This document shows, piece after piece, positions 15,125 through 27,007 of a stretch of 64,000 nucleotides of DNA. The translations under genes and the position numbers were made by a program. Location: positions 16,101,235 to 16,165,234 of the forward strand of contig JACAXG010000007.1 in the NCBI GenBank assembly GCA_018881555.1, in the 5' to 3' direction. The stretch's first letter is position 1, and each line of letters begins with the position of its first letter. Origin of the DNA: Amblyornis subalaris (taxonomy: Eukaryota > Chordata > Aves > Passeriformes > Ptilonorhynchidae). The notes beneath the pieces are model-generated. The model was not told the DNA's origin. It saw nothing but the letters and a program-made list of their open reading frames with translations, and made no database searches.

Positions 15125-15900
15125 AGCCTCAGATTAGTGCTCCAGGTCCAAGCAACAGTGAGGTTGAGCACGTAATCGTGACAGGTACACGTGCAAAGGC
15201 AGGTGTAAAATGCACATATACACAGCAGGCCACACAGGCGAACAGGAGCAGAGGCATGCAGGATTCACATAGAAATGAGCTGTCCCAACAGTCTCCTGTT
15301 CCCCACTCTGACTCATCAGGATAAGAGCTGTACCTTTAGTTGTTGGCACCCCACACACAGGGTCCTCAGTCCAGCTGCTGGCACTTAGACCTCCCTGTAT
15401 ATGCATGTACATAAATCAGGGATTTCCCTCACCTGGGAAAATAGTTTAATAAGAAGACAGGATAAGACAGGACTGACTGTGCTGATCAGGTGTGGGGCAT
15501 GGCCAAAAGCATTGACCAGCACCCTACTTATAGGTAACTGTCCCCTTTTATCCCCTTATCTCTCATTTCCTGCTAAGTGCAATCCCCAAATGGTCTTGCC
15601 TGCATCCCATAATGTGCAGGGGCTCATTCCTGTGGCTGCCCTGCTGAGGTTTCTCCCCCTGCCTGTGTGTGTCTCTACTCCTTTCCACGGTTGCAGATGG
15701 GCTATTTATGGCACAGCCTAACATTAAGGAGCTTGTATTTTAGAGATTTATTGGTGCTGAATAGGAACACAAATAAGGAGGCAGGGGAGCGGGCCCAAGG
15801 TGCCACCCGATTTCATACATCTGTATTAGCTCTACACAGTACAAAACTGCAGTCAAAGCTGTTCTGCATGTTAGAGCTCCAGGATTAATGATGATGGGTC
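15125..15900 (-). mobile_element. Possible decayed LTR of an avian endogenous retrovirus, minus strand
   Basis: This island is richer in G and C and in CpG than its flanks. Read on the minus strand it has promoter and polyadenylation signals in the order of an LTR: a TATA-like GGATAAAAGG (plus-strand positions about 15544-15553), then about 95 bases later an ATTAAA poly(A) signal (plus strand 15445-15450). A second TATA-like ATAAATA lies near 15700. I could not find convincing TG...CA ends or a target-site duplication, so the limits are approximate. General resemblance to avian LTRs is from memory. Alternatives are another repeat family or a lineage-specific unique island. No retroviral open frame is present. 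Confidence 0.4.
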
Positions 15901-18900
15901 AGTCTACGCTGCAACTGCTGTCATCACTGCAGCTCAGTTAAAATATACGTAAGGCCCGTTTAAATCAGCTGCGATCTTGCAAAAGTTCATGATGATGGAT
16001 AAACTCATAACTACTTAACTAATGCTGCTGGTGACCTTGAGTAGCTATGCCACACTGACACAGCAAGGCTGCTAAAAATACCGTTGAAGATCATGCTGTT
16101 TTGTGACATCTCCACTGAGTCAACTGGGGACAACTTCACTGCCTAATGCATTCATTTAGCCACAAATGACATGAAGTGATTTGTGGGTTACCAAGGGCTT
16201 AGACCTCGTTTTTCATCACTCGGGGAAGCTAATATAGAGGCTTTGGCCAACTAATATCACAGAAAGGAAATCACTGGAATAATTTTAAACATATTTTCAT
16301 GGAGCAGAGAGCGTGAATAGATTTTCAATAGACTTAGGTCCAGATTACCAGTGTAATAAATTCTTTACGGTTAGCCAAAGCACACTGAGGATATAAACCA
16401 CATTTTACTAGGCATAGGCATATTTAGTCAAAATACTGTTAACACGGGGATTGTAGTGATTGAATGAATGAGATCAAATGTATAACCACTTTCTACTTAA
16501 TTAATGCCCACAAGAAGACAGAAGATTTTGCACCCCTTATATCAATCTTAATTACTCTTACTCCTTTTCAGCCAGAATATCAAGCTGCACACTGCATTAG
16601 ATGTCTAATAGAAATCTAATGATAAATGTGGAGACTGACACTGTCATATGGTTTGGACAGGGGTAAAGTGCCTAACTGTTCTCTATGCTCTTTCTTAGCC
16701 AAAATTTCAAGTGCCAATGAGATCAACTGAGGGTACACAGCATAAGTGAACGTAAAATGTACCAATGAATTAGTCAGAATCCACAGACCAGAGAATTTTG
16801 CTAGTGCCTTTAGCTAAAAGCCTGTCAGAATTTTTTTATTGCAAATTTCCATTCCAAGGCCCTATTATGTAAAAGAAACTCTCTTGGGTAATTTTTAGAA
16901 TTTGATATAATCTTTTTGACAATATACTTTTCATGAGTACAAAAAGAAAAGAGAAAATTTGAGGTCACTTTGGTGCATGTGCAAACTTAGTTTACTTCAT
17001 TATGTTTTCCATGACCAGCAGACAACAGTGTGGATGAGACATGTCTGAAACTTAATGAAAACGCTGCTTTGATTTGCTCTGGGACATAAGGGATAGAGCA
17101 CATTTTGTCAGTTGAAGCCAAGGGATGAAAGTCAATATGACTTAGTTTTAGCGGAGTCATGTCTTTTCTGTCCTTCAATTTATCCACCTATAAAATGGAA
17201 ATAATGGAGAATGGTAAAAATACTAGTTTGTGAAGATTTAAAGACTGTTTAGATAATTGTGTATAAAGTTTGTTGGATTGAAAATGGCAAGGATTTCCAA
17301 TAATGCAGAAGTACTCCCAGTGGTGGTGCTTGGCAAGAACTTTATCGACAGTTACCAGCACTGCGTTCCCATAGGAGGGCTAGAAGGAAGGGATCTTTTT
17401 GAAAGTCAACCATAAGCCAGCTCAGAGCAGGCTATTTAGTCCCAAGTTTATCTACCCTTTTATTATTCCTACCTTATCATTAAGAAAAGCCCATCAAGAA
17501 ATCTCTCAGAAACCTTGATATTTATGATGGTTATCTCATCAGATATGATTAATGCATCCTCCTCTGTGAAATCTGTGATGTCATTCTGTATTAGGGTATT
17601 GGCCTTGGACATTCAGCTTCCGAGGTTTTCTTCGGATTAGTATATTCAGATAGACCTCTTATAAGCTGATAATGAAGCTGAATTAGTAGAAGACAGTAAC
17701 ATTTTTTTTGGTGCAGTTTTGTAAAACATTGCTTGGGAAATATCTTTGCATTTATCTAGATTATGCTAGACTGAAACAGGCCAGTCACATGAATCAAAAC
17801 AAAATGCTTTGATAGGGTAACATTATGCGTCAGCTGTCACCTTGTTCATGAGATGGATGGGCAGTAGAGAAAGTGGAGAATGAATAGTATTTATGAGGCA
17901 TGTTTCAGGGCAATTTCCTCAAATTATGCAGGACTTCAGACCTGTTGTCGGCGACAAACTTAAAAATATGAGAAAAAATTCAGTTCTGAGCAATGCAGTA
18001 ATATTTCCAAACTCTAATTAAATCTTTGTTCTCCTCTTCCAGTTCTTTTCATAATGTCCAATTAAAGGAGTCTCTTTGTAACTCTTATTTTCAAACTTTC
18101 CTTGTTAATTAAGGAATTTTCCAATAATGCCTGCTTTTATTTTGGCCAAGCTGAATGCAGTTTTTCTGGAGTGTGCAGGCTAGAAGGCACTGTTCTTAGA
18201 TGAGAAGGAAGCTGAAGTCTTGCATTGGCGCTATTTGATTCAGGTACAAAGTAATAATCTCAGTGGAGCAAAGGGTAGTGATTAGTCTCCAAAACAAACA
18301 AAAAATACCTTGGAAGGGACCAACTTGAGAACAGGTACTGTCAAATGACATTGAGGATTTTAGATTAACTTCAGTGAAATGTGTGTTCTTGTTACTTGAA
18401 AATGTGTTTTCTTGTGAAGAGGGGAGTGACTGATGCATGGTGCCTAATGAAGAGTTTGTTCATTATTTACATCTGCATCTGACCTTTCCCAGCCAGTGTT
18501 AGAAAGGTGAGATATATGAACACCTTTGTTCTTGCAACAGAAAAAGCAATGTTATGTGTGGAGTTGATCAAATTTTTATTTAAATTCTAGATTTATTTTT
18601 AAAAGTTTGTGCTTAAACAGAGGAGTTTTCTATTGAGGAAAAACCAGTTACTGCTATTCAAAATGGTCGTGCTTTCTTTCTGTGTTCCTTTATTATGTAC
18701 ACTTATCCCCACAGCCAGACTGATGGAGGATTGGCAAATATTTTAGACTCATTTATAATTAATGCACACCCTAACTTTGCTCAGGTTAGGTTCCTATTTA
18801 TCAGCCTCAGATTTTCAAACTTTATCAGAGTTATCAGTCCCCTGAAGGGCAAGAAATTGTCCCTGTCAGCTTCTTTCATGAATTCAGCCAGCCTCTTCTC

Positions 18901-20263
18901 CTCGCACACTTTCTGCTGTGTTCAGGTGGCGTTCTCCTTTGAAGTGTTTATTTTTGCACCACATTTTCAATTCTTTCAGGCCCTAAGGTTCATGTTTTGA
19001 ATCAGTCAAAAATGAAACCTTTATATTATTGCTTCACTGTAGGTGTGTTTTACATCTCACTGTGCCACAAGAAAAAATTAAAACCCTTGCTCAACTTTAA
19101 CTTTGCAGCATTATAGAGACATTCTACAAATATGAAGTTACTCAAATCCCCAAAGCGCACTGTGAGCTAAATTAGTGATTTGAAGTTCTCCCATTTAATG
19201 TTAAGTATCTTTAGAATTTTGAAGGTACCAGCTGAATGCACTCTGTAATAGCTTTTTGAGCCCTGTTCTTAATTTCTGCATATTATGAGGTTTTCACCAC
19301 ATTTTTATCAATTGCTCCTTTTCTTTAGCTCAGCAATATAATAGAGTAATTGAAATAATTCACTAGCATGTAACCACTTCACATTAAAAGATACTAATGA
19401 TAACAATTCTGACTTATTAAGGAACCTTTTCTTTCCCTTCATGTTCACAGGGCTGTACATATTAGATTCAGAGGCTGTTCCAAGTGGGCAATTGTTCCAC
19501 ATTGAGTCCTTAAGTTGCAGAACTTAATATGAATAACTTTACGTGCAATTTCTCAATATAACTCCATTTAAATGATTGTGTAATTCAGTGTAACTACATA
19601 AAAATGACAATATAGCTGCTTCCCAGTTACATAATAGTTACAGAGTAGTCAGTGTTGCAGTGCAAAATGTAATTGATTCTTAATTATTCTATCTCATAAG
19701 AAAGGACACTGATTATAATTTCATTAGAGAGATAGAAATGACTTTGCAAAGGGAGAGAATCAGCCACATGTATACATGTTTATTTTCTGTTTGCAAAATA
19801 CTGCTGATTTATCTGTTTTTCTGGGCCAGGTTTGTAGAATAGTGCTGCATTTTGAAGTTGCAGCAGTATTTGCATCAGAAAAGGCGTTACAGGGCTTTTG
19901 CCTTTCTTTTTTTTTTTAATTTGTTATGCACTGATTTGCTATCCCAGAAGCAAACTGAAGATAAAGCAGTATAGTTAGACAAGTTATTCCAGGACTAATA
20001 ACATTGTACAGTAACAACAAACAAGCAGCTTTTCTAGCCAGAGTTGAACCTTATCAATTACAAACTCACTCAAGCAAGCAGAAGTGGACTACCCATGCTA
20101 CTGTTAAGAAATTGGCTGGGTTTTTTCTCGGCCTCCAAGGCTCTTTCTTTTCTCTGTCCAGTGAGGCCTTGTGCAACCTTCTTGTCCCCATCTCCCTCCT
20201 GCTCTCTGTGCCCTGCAGTCAGAGCATACAGAGCAGATTGCCCGAGGGCACAGCTACAGCTGC
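15901..20263. other. Unique AT-rich non-coding sequence
   Basis: Only short chance open frames are present on either strand. The stretch contains the MIR-like fragment at about 17165-17280 and an eleven-base T run at 19907-19917. Nothing else was recognised. Confidence 0.65.
17165..17280 (+). mobile_element. Probable MIR SINE fragment (ancient)
   Basis: The stretch follows the central and 3' part of the MIR consensus as I remember it: a CTTCAATTTATCC block matching the CTCAGTTTCC block, TATAAAATGGAAATAATGG matching the TGTAAAATGGGGATAATAA block, then TGTGAAGATTTAAAG matching the TGTGAGGATTAAATG block, in the right order and spacing. MIR is a tRNA-derived SINE dead for well over 100 million years, so heavy divergence is expected. 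The 5' tRNA-like part is not recognisable. A chance match of this length in the right order is unlikely but not excluded. Confidence 0.45.
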
Positions 20264-20448
20264 AGTGGTGTGTTGGTTTTGCAGGGCCTGGTTTTGGTAG
20301 CAGGGGGCCACAGAGGTGGCTTCTGTGAGAAGCTGCTAGAAGCTTCTGCCATGTCCAGCAGAGCCAATCCCTGATGCCTCTGATGATAGACATGCTGCTG
20401 GCCAAGGCTGGGCCAATTAGACATGATGGTAATGCCTCTGTGATAACA

Positions 20449-20455
20449 TATTTAA
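20449..20455 (+). promoter_or_regulatory. TATA-like box of the first LTR
   Basis: TATTTAA lies about 180 bases into the LTR, upstream of the GC-rich array. It is the only TATA-like motif in the first half of the element. Activity today is unknown; the copy is diverged. Confidence 0.45.
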
Positions 20456-20594
20456 GAAGAAACCAAAAAAAAGTTTGGTAGCAGTTGTAATTTTCCATCT
20501 AATGAAGAGTAGGAGTGAGAATGTGAGAAACAACAATGGAGGCGCCAAGGTCCGTGCAGAAGGAGGGGGAGGAGGTGCTCCAGGCGCCAGAGCC

Positions 20595-20990
20595 GAGATG
20601 TCCCTGCAGCCCGTGGTGAGGGCCATGGTGAGGCAGTTGTCCCCCTGCAGCCCATGGGGGTCCACGGGGGATGCAGAGATCCACTCGCAGCCCATGGGGG
20701 AGGTGCCCACGCTGGAGCAGGTGGATACCAGGACGCTGTGGTCCAGCAGGAGTCCCATGGAGAGAGAGGCCTTGCTTCCAGGCTGGAGCAGCCTGTCCTT
20801 GGAGGACTGCCCCCCATGGCAGAGTGACCCATGCCGCAGCAGTTTTGGAAGGACTGTCTGTCCATGGGATGGAGTCACACTGCAGCAGTTTCGGGAGTGC
20901 TGCTGCTTGTGAGCTTGGACCCACACTGGGGAAGTTCATGAAGAACTGTCTCCCATGGGAAGGACCCCACAGTGCCGCAGGGGAAAGACT
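20595..20990 (+). repeat. Degenerate tandem array inside the first LTR
   Basis: Units built around CCCATGGGGG, followed by words such as CACGCTGGAGCAG or GAAGGACTG, recur at about 20651, 20691, 20753, 20813, 20862 and 20951. Spacing runs from about 40 to 90 bases and units are diverged. This array explains the GC-rich composition and the long open frames seen in all phases. Similar arrays are part of this LTR family as I remember it, so it is probably not specific to this copy. Confidence 0.65.
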
Positions 20991-21154
20991 CCTCTCCCTG
21001 AGCAGGGGAAGAAAAATCTTGAGTGATGAACTGACCAAAACCTCCATCCCCTCTCCCTGTGCCATCGGTGGGAAGGAGGGAGTGGCTGAGGGGAGGAAAG
21101 GGTGTTTGTAAGGGCTTATTTTGCTTCTCATTCTCCTACTCTGATCTTGTTAGT

Positions 21155-21160
21155 AATAAA
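21155..21160 (+). terminator. Poly(A) signal AATAAA of the first LTR
   Basis: A perfect AATAAA sits about 175 bases before the LTR 3' end and is followed by T-rich and TG-containing sequence, the arrangement of a retroviral R/U5 polyadenylation site. Confidence 0.6.
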
Positions 21161-21340
21161 TTCACTTTATGTCATTAAGCTGAGCCTGTTTTGCCCTTGC
21201 AGTGTTTTCTCCTGGTCCTTAAGTCATGAACCCTTTGTTAAATTTTCTCTCCTCTGTCCAGCTGCAGAGCAGAGGAGAGTGAGTGAGCGGGCTTTTCGTG
21301 GGTGCCTGGCGTTTGGCCAGCGTCAAACCACAACAGGTGG

Positions 21341-22947
21341 TGAGATGGTTTGGTCTCTGAATGAGTCAGGGCTCTTGCATTATTTGGATTTTGATGGAAA
21401 TGGAGTGTCAAGCATTGCGTAGGTGGCCTGTCTGGTACTAGACGAGGAGTTTCCTGCAGAAAGGCAGATTTCCCAACATCTTCACCACCATTGTGGGAGT
21501 TTTTCATTCCATTGGCATGATAATTGGGAGCCTTTTGCCCAAGGGATACAATTATTTTCCATGGTGGAAGCTGGGTCAGGTCTGAGGATACTTTTTACAA
21601 TGCTCAGAATAGCATAAAAATATTTTCTCTGTTATTAGTCTACACTTACAGTGAAAATGTGACCACACTACATGCCTTTTGATGTGCCATAGTAACTGTT
21701 ATCAATAGGATTATTCAGCTATGGACACTGTTCAGATTACAGGANGTTTATTCAAATGGAAAATTTCATTCTGGCTGTACAGACAGGTTTCTGTCTCTCT
21801 TCCACACAGAAAATAGTTCTAAAGGCCACCAGCATGAGGTTAACAAAAGAGAGTTGTCAGGTGAAACGCTCTTCCACGGATATGAAATACATTTAAACAA
21901 AAAGTGAACATCCTCAAGGAGAAGTGGCCTTCATGGATGGTTGGCTAGTGATGAGATCATCCTGTTCAAGGCTGACTGACTGGCAGCTCAGATCTGGAAG
22001 GCTGTAAAAAGTCCAGGTTTTTTTCCCAACTTGGGACAGGGAGCTGTGTAGAGAATGCTTCCATTAGCTTAAAGTGAAAGAAACTTTTTGAGGGGTATGG
22101 GAATCCATCCCATCAACATATAGAAACTTCTGTAAGAACTCCCTGAAGTTGGCTGAGGCAGTACTGGAGGTAGCCACTCCATGGAACACTTTGCCATTTT
22201 TCTAGCTTTTTCATTTACATAAATTTGGAGATTCACTTGCTCCAGGCCATACTTGTTCCAGTAACCCCTCACTGCAGCTTATGTATAAATTGTGGTGGTG
22301 CTGCTTAAATATATGACTTACAATTGTCTCCACACACACAAACACATGAGAAAGAAAGCAAGGTTAAGTAGAAGGGAGAGGTCCAAAGTGATTTTTACTA
22401 GGGTGAGGAAGGGCAGGTTTAGGAGTTGGAGGGCTTATTGTAGGTGAAAGTGACTCTGTAATTAATTGTCTCACTGTGTTCTCATATACATTGTGACCCC
22501 AAATAGGAAAAGCATAAACCCCCAAATGACCAGGTGAGTTGTGTTCAGAGAAATGTATGTGTTTTTCAGAGGATGAGAATTTGGCTATGGTCCCAAATCA
22601 TAAAATAAACTGGAAGGTCTTCTGCATCCACTGACCCTGGTGGTCGCCACTCAGGGACACTGAGGTCTGTTCAAATTTCCGGGGTTGAAAATGCTTTGAT
22701 TTTCCTTCCAAGGAGGTTCAAAGTCAAAGACAAAGAAGTTAAATGACCTGAACGTTATTACATGGTCTTTTATTTTGGGTTGAACAAAATGTTTCAGATT
22801 GACCACAAGTTAGCATTTTTTTCTTTTCTTTGAGAAAATAAACATCCTTACCCCCATATCTAAGTATACTTTTCAAAGTAGGGTCTACACCTATATTTGG
22901 ATAATCTGGAAATATATGTACTGAGATATATTTGTGATATAGCTTTG
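21341..22947. other. Unique non-coding sequence between LTR and CR1
   Basis: No open frame above 90 codons and no recognisable repeat apart from a short CA-rich tract at 22331-22346. Confidence 0.65.
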
Positions 22948-23150
22948 TAGAATCACATAATGGTTTGGCTTGGAAGAGACCTTTACAGGTCCTCTTGTTC
23001 CACCCCCCTTGCCAAGGGCTGTCTTCATAAGAGAGATATTCTGCTTTCTGATCATTGTCATAGCCCTCCTCTAAACCAACACTAACCAGTCCATGTCCTT
23101 CTTATGCTCTTGAGCCCCAGAGCTGCATATAAGTACTCCAGGTGATGTAC
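22948..23150 (-). mobile_element. CR1 LINE 3' fragment with internal deletion, minus strand
   Basis: Read on the plus strand the fragment starts with a degraded TAGAATCACATAATGG, the complement of the ATTCTATG-type CR1 tail, and continues with GGTTTGGCTTGGAAGAGACC and GTTCCACCCCCCTTGCC, matching the avian CR1 3' end. At about 23017 it jumps to GCTGTCTTCATAAGAGAG, then CATAGCCCTCCTCT, CCATGTCCTTCTTATG, GCCCCAGAGCTG and AGTACTCCAGGTG, which belong to the 3' part of CR1 ORF2 and its untranslated region. A few hundred bases of the consensus are missing between the two blocks. The fragment is a dead, 5'-truncated copy with no open reverse transcriptase frame. CR1 is the dominant LINE of birds and the best evidence for the host class here. 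Confidence 0.9.
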
Positions 23151-23531
23151 TGAGAATCTTTGGTAAAATACTTTAAGACCAAAGGTGCGCCAACCTTGTT
23201 TTATAATTATGGGTATTATGTGTTCTTGTGACAGAGCAGTCTGCAAAATCTGGCAGTGACTCTTAATTCCGGTTGGATAAATACAGACTGTTAGACAAGT
23301 TTCACTGAGGCTTTGTCAGCTCAGGTATATTTCCTTTTTTTTTATTTTATACTTCAGCACCTTAAAAGGTACTACTGATGGTAGAATACCAAAAAGCTTT
23401 CACTAATTTAAAACATATCTGTACTCTTTTTGCATGTAAAAAAAAATCACAGAATTAAGCAAAATCAACTTGCAAAATCTCCGTCAAATTGTTTTGGTTG
23501 TACAAAAACTTTATACATTGTACTGACAGAT

Positions 23532-23577
23532 TAAAAAAAAAAACCAAACCAAAAACTATCAACCAAACAAAAACCAA
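23532..23577. repeat. A-rich simple repeat with AAACC units
   Basis: A run of about eleven A residues is followed by imperfect AAACC/AAACA units. It looks like a decayed simple repeat. No retroelement body was recognised next to it, so calling it a retroposon tail would be speculation. Confidence 0.65.
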
Positions 23578-25319
23578 AGATGGAAGGAAAATGCCTCCAT
23601 TTACCTAACCAGGACACAGAAATCTGATACCTTGTCACATGAGATATGACTTTATTTGCCCGTGTGAAAGCTGGTGGAGTTGTCAAATCTGATTATCTAA
23701 TGAAATTTCTACTTAGTACCTTACAGAACCAGACTACAGCGGTGAACTTACTTTCACCCACAATGACTTAGCTTGGCCTTTTTCCTGTCCCAGTTCAGTC
23801 CTCAGATAACTATTGTTCCCCTCTGATCATGTCAGCTCATCTCCTGAATCTTTTATCATGTTTTTGATTCCTGATGATGATTTCTTCAAGAGATCTTGAA
23901 TCATTTCTAGAGCTGATCTGACCTGTCTGTACACACCTGGTGATGGTATTGAAGTGCCTGACTTGTGGTTGCTGATAACACATACTTATTGCTGTTAGAC
24001 TGGCGTGTCTAAGGCTGGCAGGAGTTTTCCAAAGAGCAGGCAAATCATGGTGTCTTACCACACCGAGTTGCTGGTCACTCACCAGAGTGACAAATCCTGC
24101 CAAAAAGCATTCCCTGCTAGCAGCTCTTAAAAGTGGGGTGGCCCTCTAGAGATAAATGAGCCAAGGGGATTGTGTGACACAGAACATCCACAGATACCAC
24201 AAAGCTGTATTGATTCCTGTTTATTATTCTTCTTGCATTAGACTCAGATCTGGACCAAAAAGCTCTGGCTATCCTGAGCTATAAAGTGATGTGACTTTGA
24301 AGGCCAGTATGTTTTCAAGTTGTTGTCTAAACATAGAATAGAAGGGCAATAGTTTTTTGTAGTTTCAAATTTCTTCTGTAATTTTTCTGACAGTGCAACT
24401 GAGCCAGCTGTTGGACAGCAGTGTGCTGAGTTAGGCTTTTTCCCACATGCTGCCTGACATCCCGGAGAGGTAGAGAGTACCATATAAGGCAGAAAATAGG
24501 CTTAGAGCAACTCAGAGGTGGGACTATCACTGGAGAGGTATCAAACCCACCATTACTGCAAATAGAACTAACTGAGGCTGGTTTTGTTGGCAAACTCAGC
24601 AGGGGATCAAGGGCTGTGGTAGGTCTCATTCCTGCGTTACTGGTGTCACTCCAAGAGCAGCGCTCCCATGTTATACCTGTGCTATGAGGAGAGGTAGAGA
24701 AGGGGTTCTGTTCCTTGTTCTGTCATGTTAACACATAAGCTGTCAGTTGTCAGACAAACTGAAGAAATTAAAGTCCTTTCATCGCAGAAACCTTGATAAG
24801 GTATAAACAGTATAAAATCTTTTGTATCAGAAGAGTCATTCTTTTCCAAACATGTATTCAAGAGCAGTCCTTTTGTTTGGGGGGTGCGGGAGTGGTGTGT
24901 TCATTTTTGGGTGGGTGCCCAGATTACTTAAAACAATTTCATCCTTTATTTGCATTTTTATACAATTTATTGCTTATCAAAACATTTTTCCATTCAGCTA
25001 AAAACAGAGGATAAAGATCTGCACCTAAAATGAAGGAAGTCGTACTTGGTGACTGTAATTGTATTTTCTGCGTTTAAGCGTTTATGAATCACACATAATA
25101 ACTTATCCAGGACATAATCAGTACAGTGCAGGTATCTGTCACAACCTTTCAGATTCAATAATTTTTTACAACTGCTTTGCACTCATGGTCACATATTTCA
25201 GCGCTTGTCTACTCCATACACAGTTCCAAATGAGCACATAGGCAACCAAATCAATATTTGGATATTAAAATGCAGAAAGTGATTTTACTCGAAAATTGTT
25301 CATATATTTCAGGCCTGTG

Positions 25320-25331
25320 TTTTTTTTTTTT
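25320..25331. repeat. Poly(T) run
   Basis: Twelve consecutive T residues. On the minus strand this is a short poly(A); no retrocopy was recognised next to it. Confidence 0.75.
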
Positions 25332-26990
25332 AAATAACCCTGCTCAAGTACCTCGTGTAGTGGGGAACTTGTGCAATCTAAAGGAGTACTGAGCTTTTCT
25401 TACTCACTGTTTGCTGCTGCACAACCCCAGTTCCCACCTATTGGCAGCTAAAAGCCACTTGCAAAGCCCTTGCATGTGACACACACAGGGTGGTATGTGT
25501 GTGTCAGCTGCAGCACAAGATGCAGGGCAGCCAGCAAGTGGTTTTAAACATTTTAGCATTCACTCCTTCAGCAGGTGAGACTGGAAGGGCTTTGTGAGCT
25601 CTCAGCACAGGGGAGAGGCATCTTGTTGCAAGGCAGAGTTCCTGTGCCTGGATTGAGGAAGCCAGTGGGGTCCAATTGGAGTCTGAGAGCCCAAACAGTT
25701 CATAACTCATCATTCCAGCTGGGGAAAGGATGAATGCAAAACAAGACAAGTGCTGTGCAACGGAAACAGTTCTAATTTTTAGGATTATATTTGTTTCCTA
25801 AGCCATTGTTATGTTTAACTCCAGCTGGCAACTAAGTGCCACCCACCATCTGCCTCCTCACTTTCCCCTCACTGATAGAGAGAAGGATCGGAAAGGAATG
25901 GAGACAGTAAGGACAGTTCAGAATGAAATCTTTAAGTTGTGCTGGTTTTTGTTCTGTTCTGTTGTGGATGGGTTTTTTTGTCCTCTTTTAAATATATTTT
26001 AGCAGGAGAAATTCAAACATGGCAGCAAGTCTGTGAGAGCAAGTAGGGTAGCAGAGAATGTAACTTCTGACAGTATTTGTATTAGTTTAACTAATTCAGC
26101 TGTAGCATACTGTATATATCAGTAAGATAAACAGGGACTTTACTTCACTATCACAAGCTGCCAAGTCTGCCTGTCGTGTAATTCACAGTTTTTATGTGCT
26201 TTATCTCAATTAAGTTGCATCTCTAGAGCACATTGCTCTGCTGCACATTACCGCTCTGCTAATGAAGAGATAGCTATATGGCATTTCCATCTGATTCCAG
26301 CAAACACAGAATAAGCACAAGTCAAACATTCCCTTGACAAATTTTGTGAGCTAGGCTCTCATTTCTATCCAGAAAAGAATCTGTTTAGCTAAGATGAGGG
26401 AATATCTAAGTTACTATACATCTCAGCTCTGAGACTGTTGGTCTTGGCTTCTTTGCTAGTGGAATTATTCCAAATGCCGAAGGAATAGAGGAGCTCTTCA
26501 TGCAGGTGAGACCCTCTAGAACCCATGAGATACCAGGAGGTGTAGGGATGGTACCTGCCAGAACAGCTTATCCCAAGCCCTGTGGAGAGCCATTGTCCAG
26601 GGCAGGAGGATGGTGAGGAGAATGGTGATGTGCTGGTAGCACACACTCTGGCATTGGATGTGGAGCTCCAGCTTGGTTGAAAGAAAGGTGACAGTATTAG
26701 AAATAAAGTTGTTAATAGACTTTTCCTTTTGCTGTTCTCTGCTTCCAGCTCCTGATCCAAGTCTGTGCTGTTCTCCTTCGCTCTTCCAATGGTGCTGAAT
26801 GCTGATGAGCTAATACTTGGCTCAACACCAGCAAGTAATTTCATGGTAATTAATTTGTTTTCTCTATACCTGACCTGAATTTTTTTCAGGTAATTTGCAG
26901 GTTAGGTAATCCATCAGAATCAAAAGATTTTAGGGGGTACCCAGGAGTACAATGAGTAATGGTTATTTTGAGTCTGCCTTCCCTCAGACT

Positions 26991-27007
26991 CTTTCTCTCT
27001 CTCTCTC
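26991..27007. repeat. (CT)n microsatellite
   Basis: CTTT followed by six CT units, ending directly in CAG, so it also has the form of a polypyrimidine tract plus splice acceptor. No exon-like sequence follows, so it is called a simple repeat. Confidence 0.75.

Larger units (their letters stand above)
20269..21335 (+). mobile_element. Solo LTR of an avian ERVL-like endogenous retrovirus (about 1.07 kb)
   Basis: The element begins TGTGTTGGTTTTGC and ends CCACAACA, the TG...CA ends of an LTR. The five bases before it (AGTGG, 20264-20268) and after it (GGTGG, 21336-21340) match at four of five positions, consistent with the 5-bp duplication made by ERVL-type integrases. Inside, in order, are a TATTTAA box, a GC-rich array of degenerate repeats, and an AATAAA signal followed by a T-rich stretch, all on the plus strand. 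I recognise the sequence as a common avian LTR family from memory; the exact family name needs a repeat library. No internal retroviral genes flank it, so it is a solo LTR. Open frames on both strands across it, up to 210 codons, are by-products of its GC-rich repeats. Confidence 0.85.

Noticed and set aside
15740..15775. Primer-binding-site-like sequence after GAGATTTAT
   Set aside because: The resemblance to a lysine-tRNA primer site needs a deletion and several changes, and it points to the opposite strand from the stronger TATA and poly(A) signals in the same island.
20417..21131. Overlapping long open frames on both strands (up to 210 codons)
   Set aside because: They lie wholly or largely inside the LTR and its GC-rich tandem array, all phases are open together, and the products are repeats of Pro, Trp, Ser and Gly without a domain.
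25477..25506. Inverted repeat with 10-base arms of TGACACACAC type
   Set aside because: The arms are CA/GT low-complexity sequence, so the pairing has little meaning.
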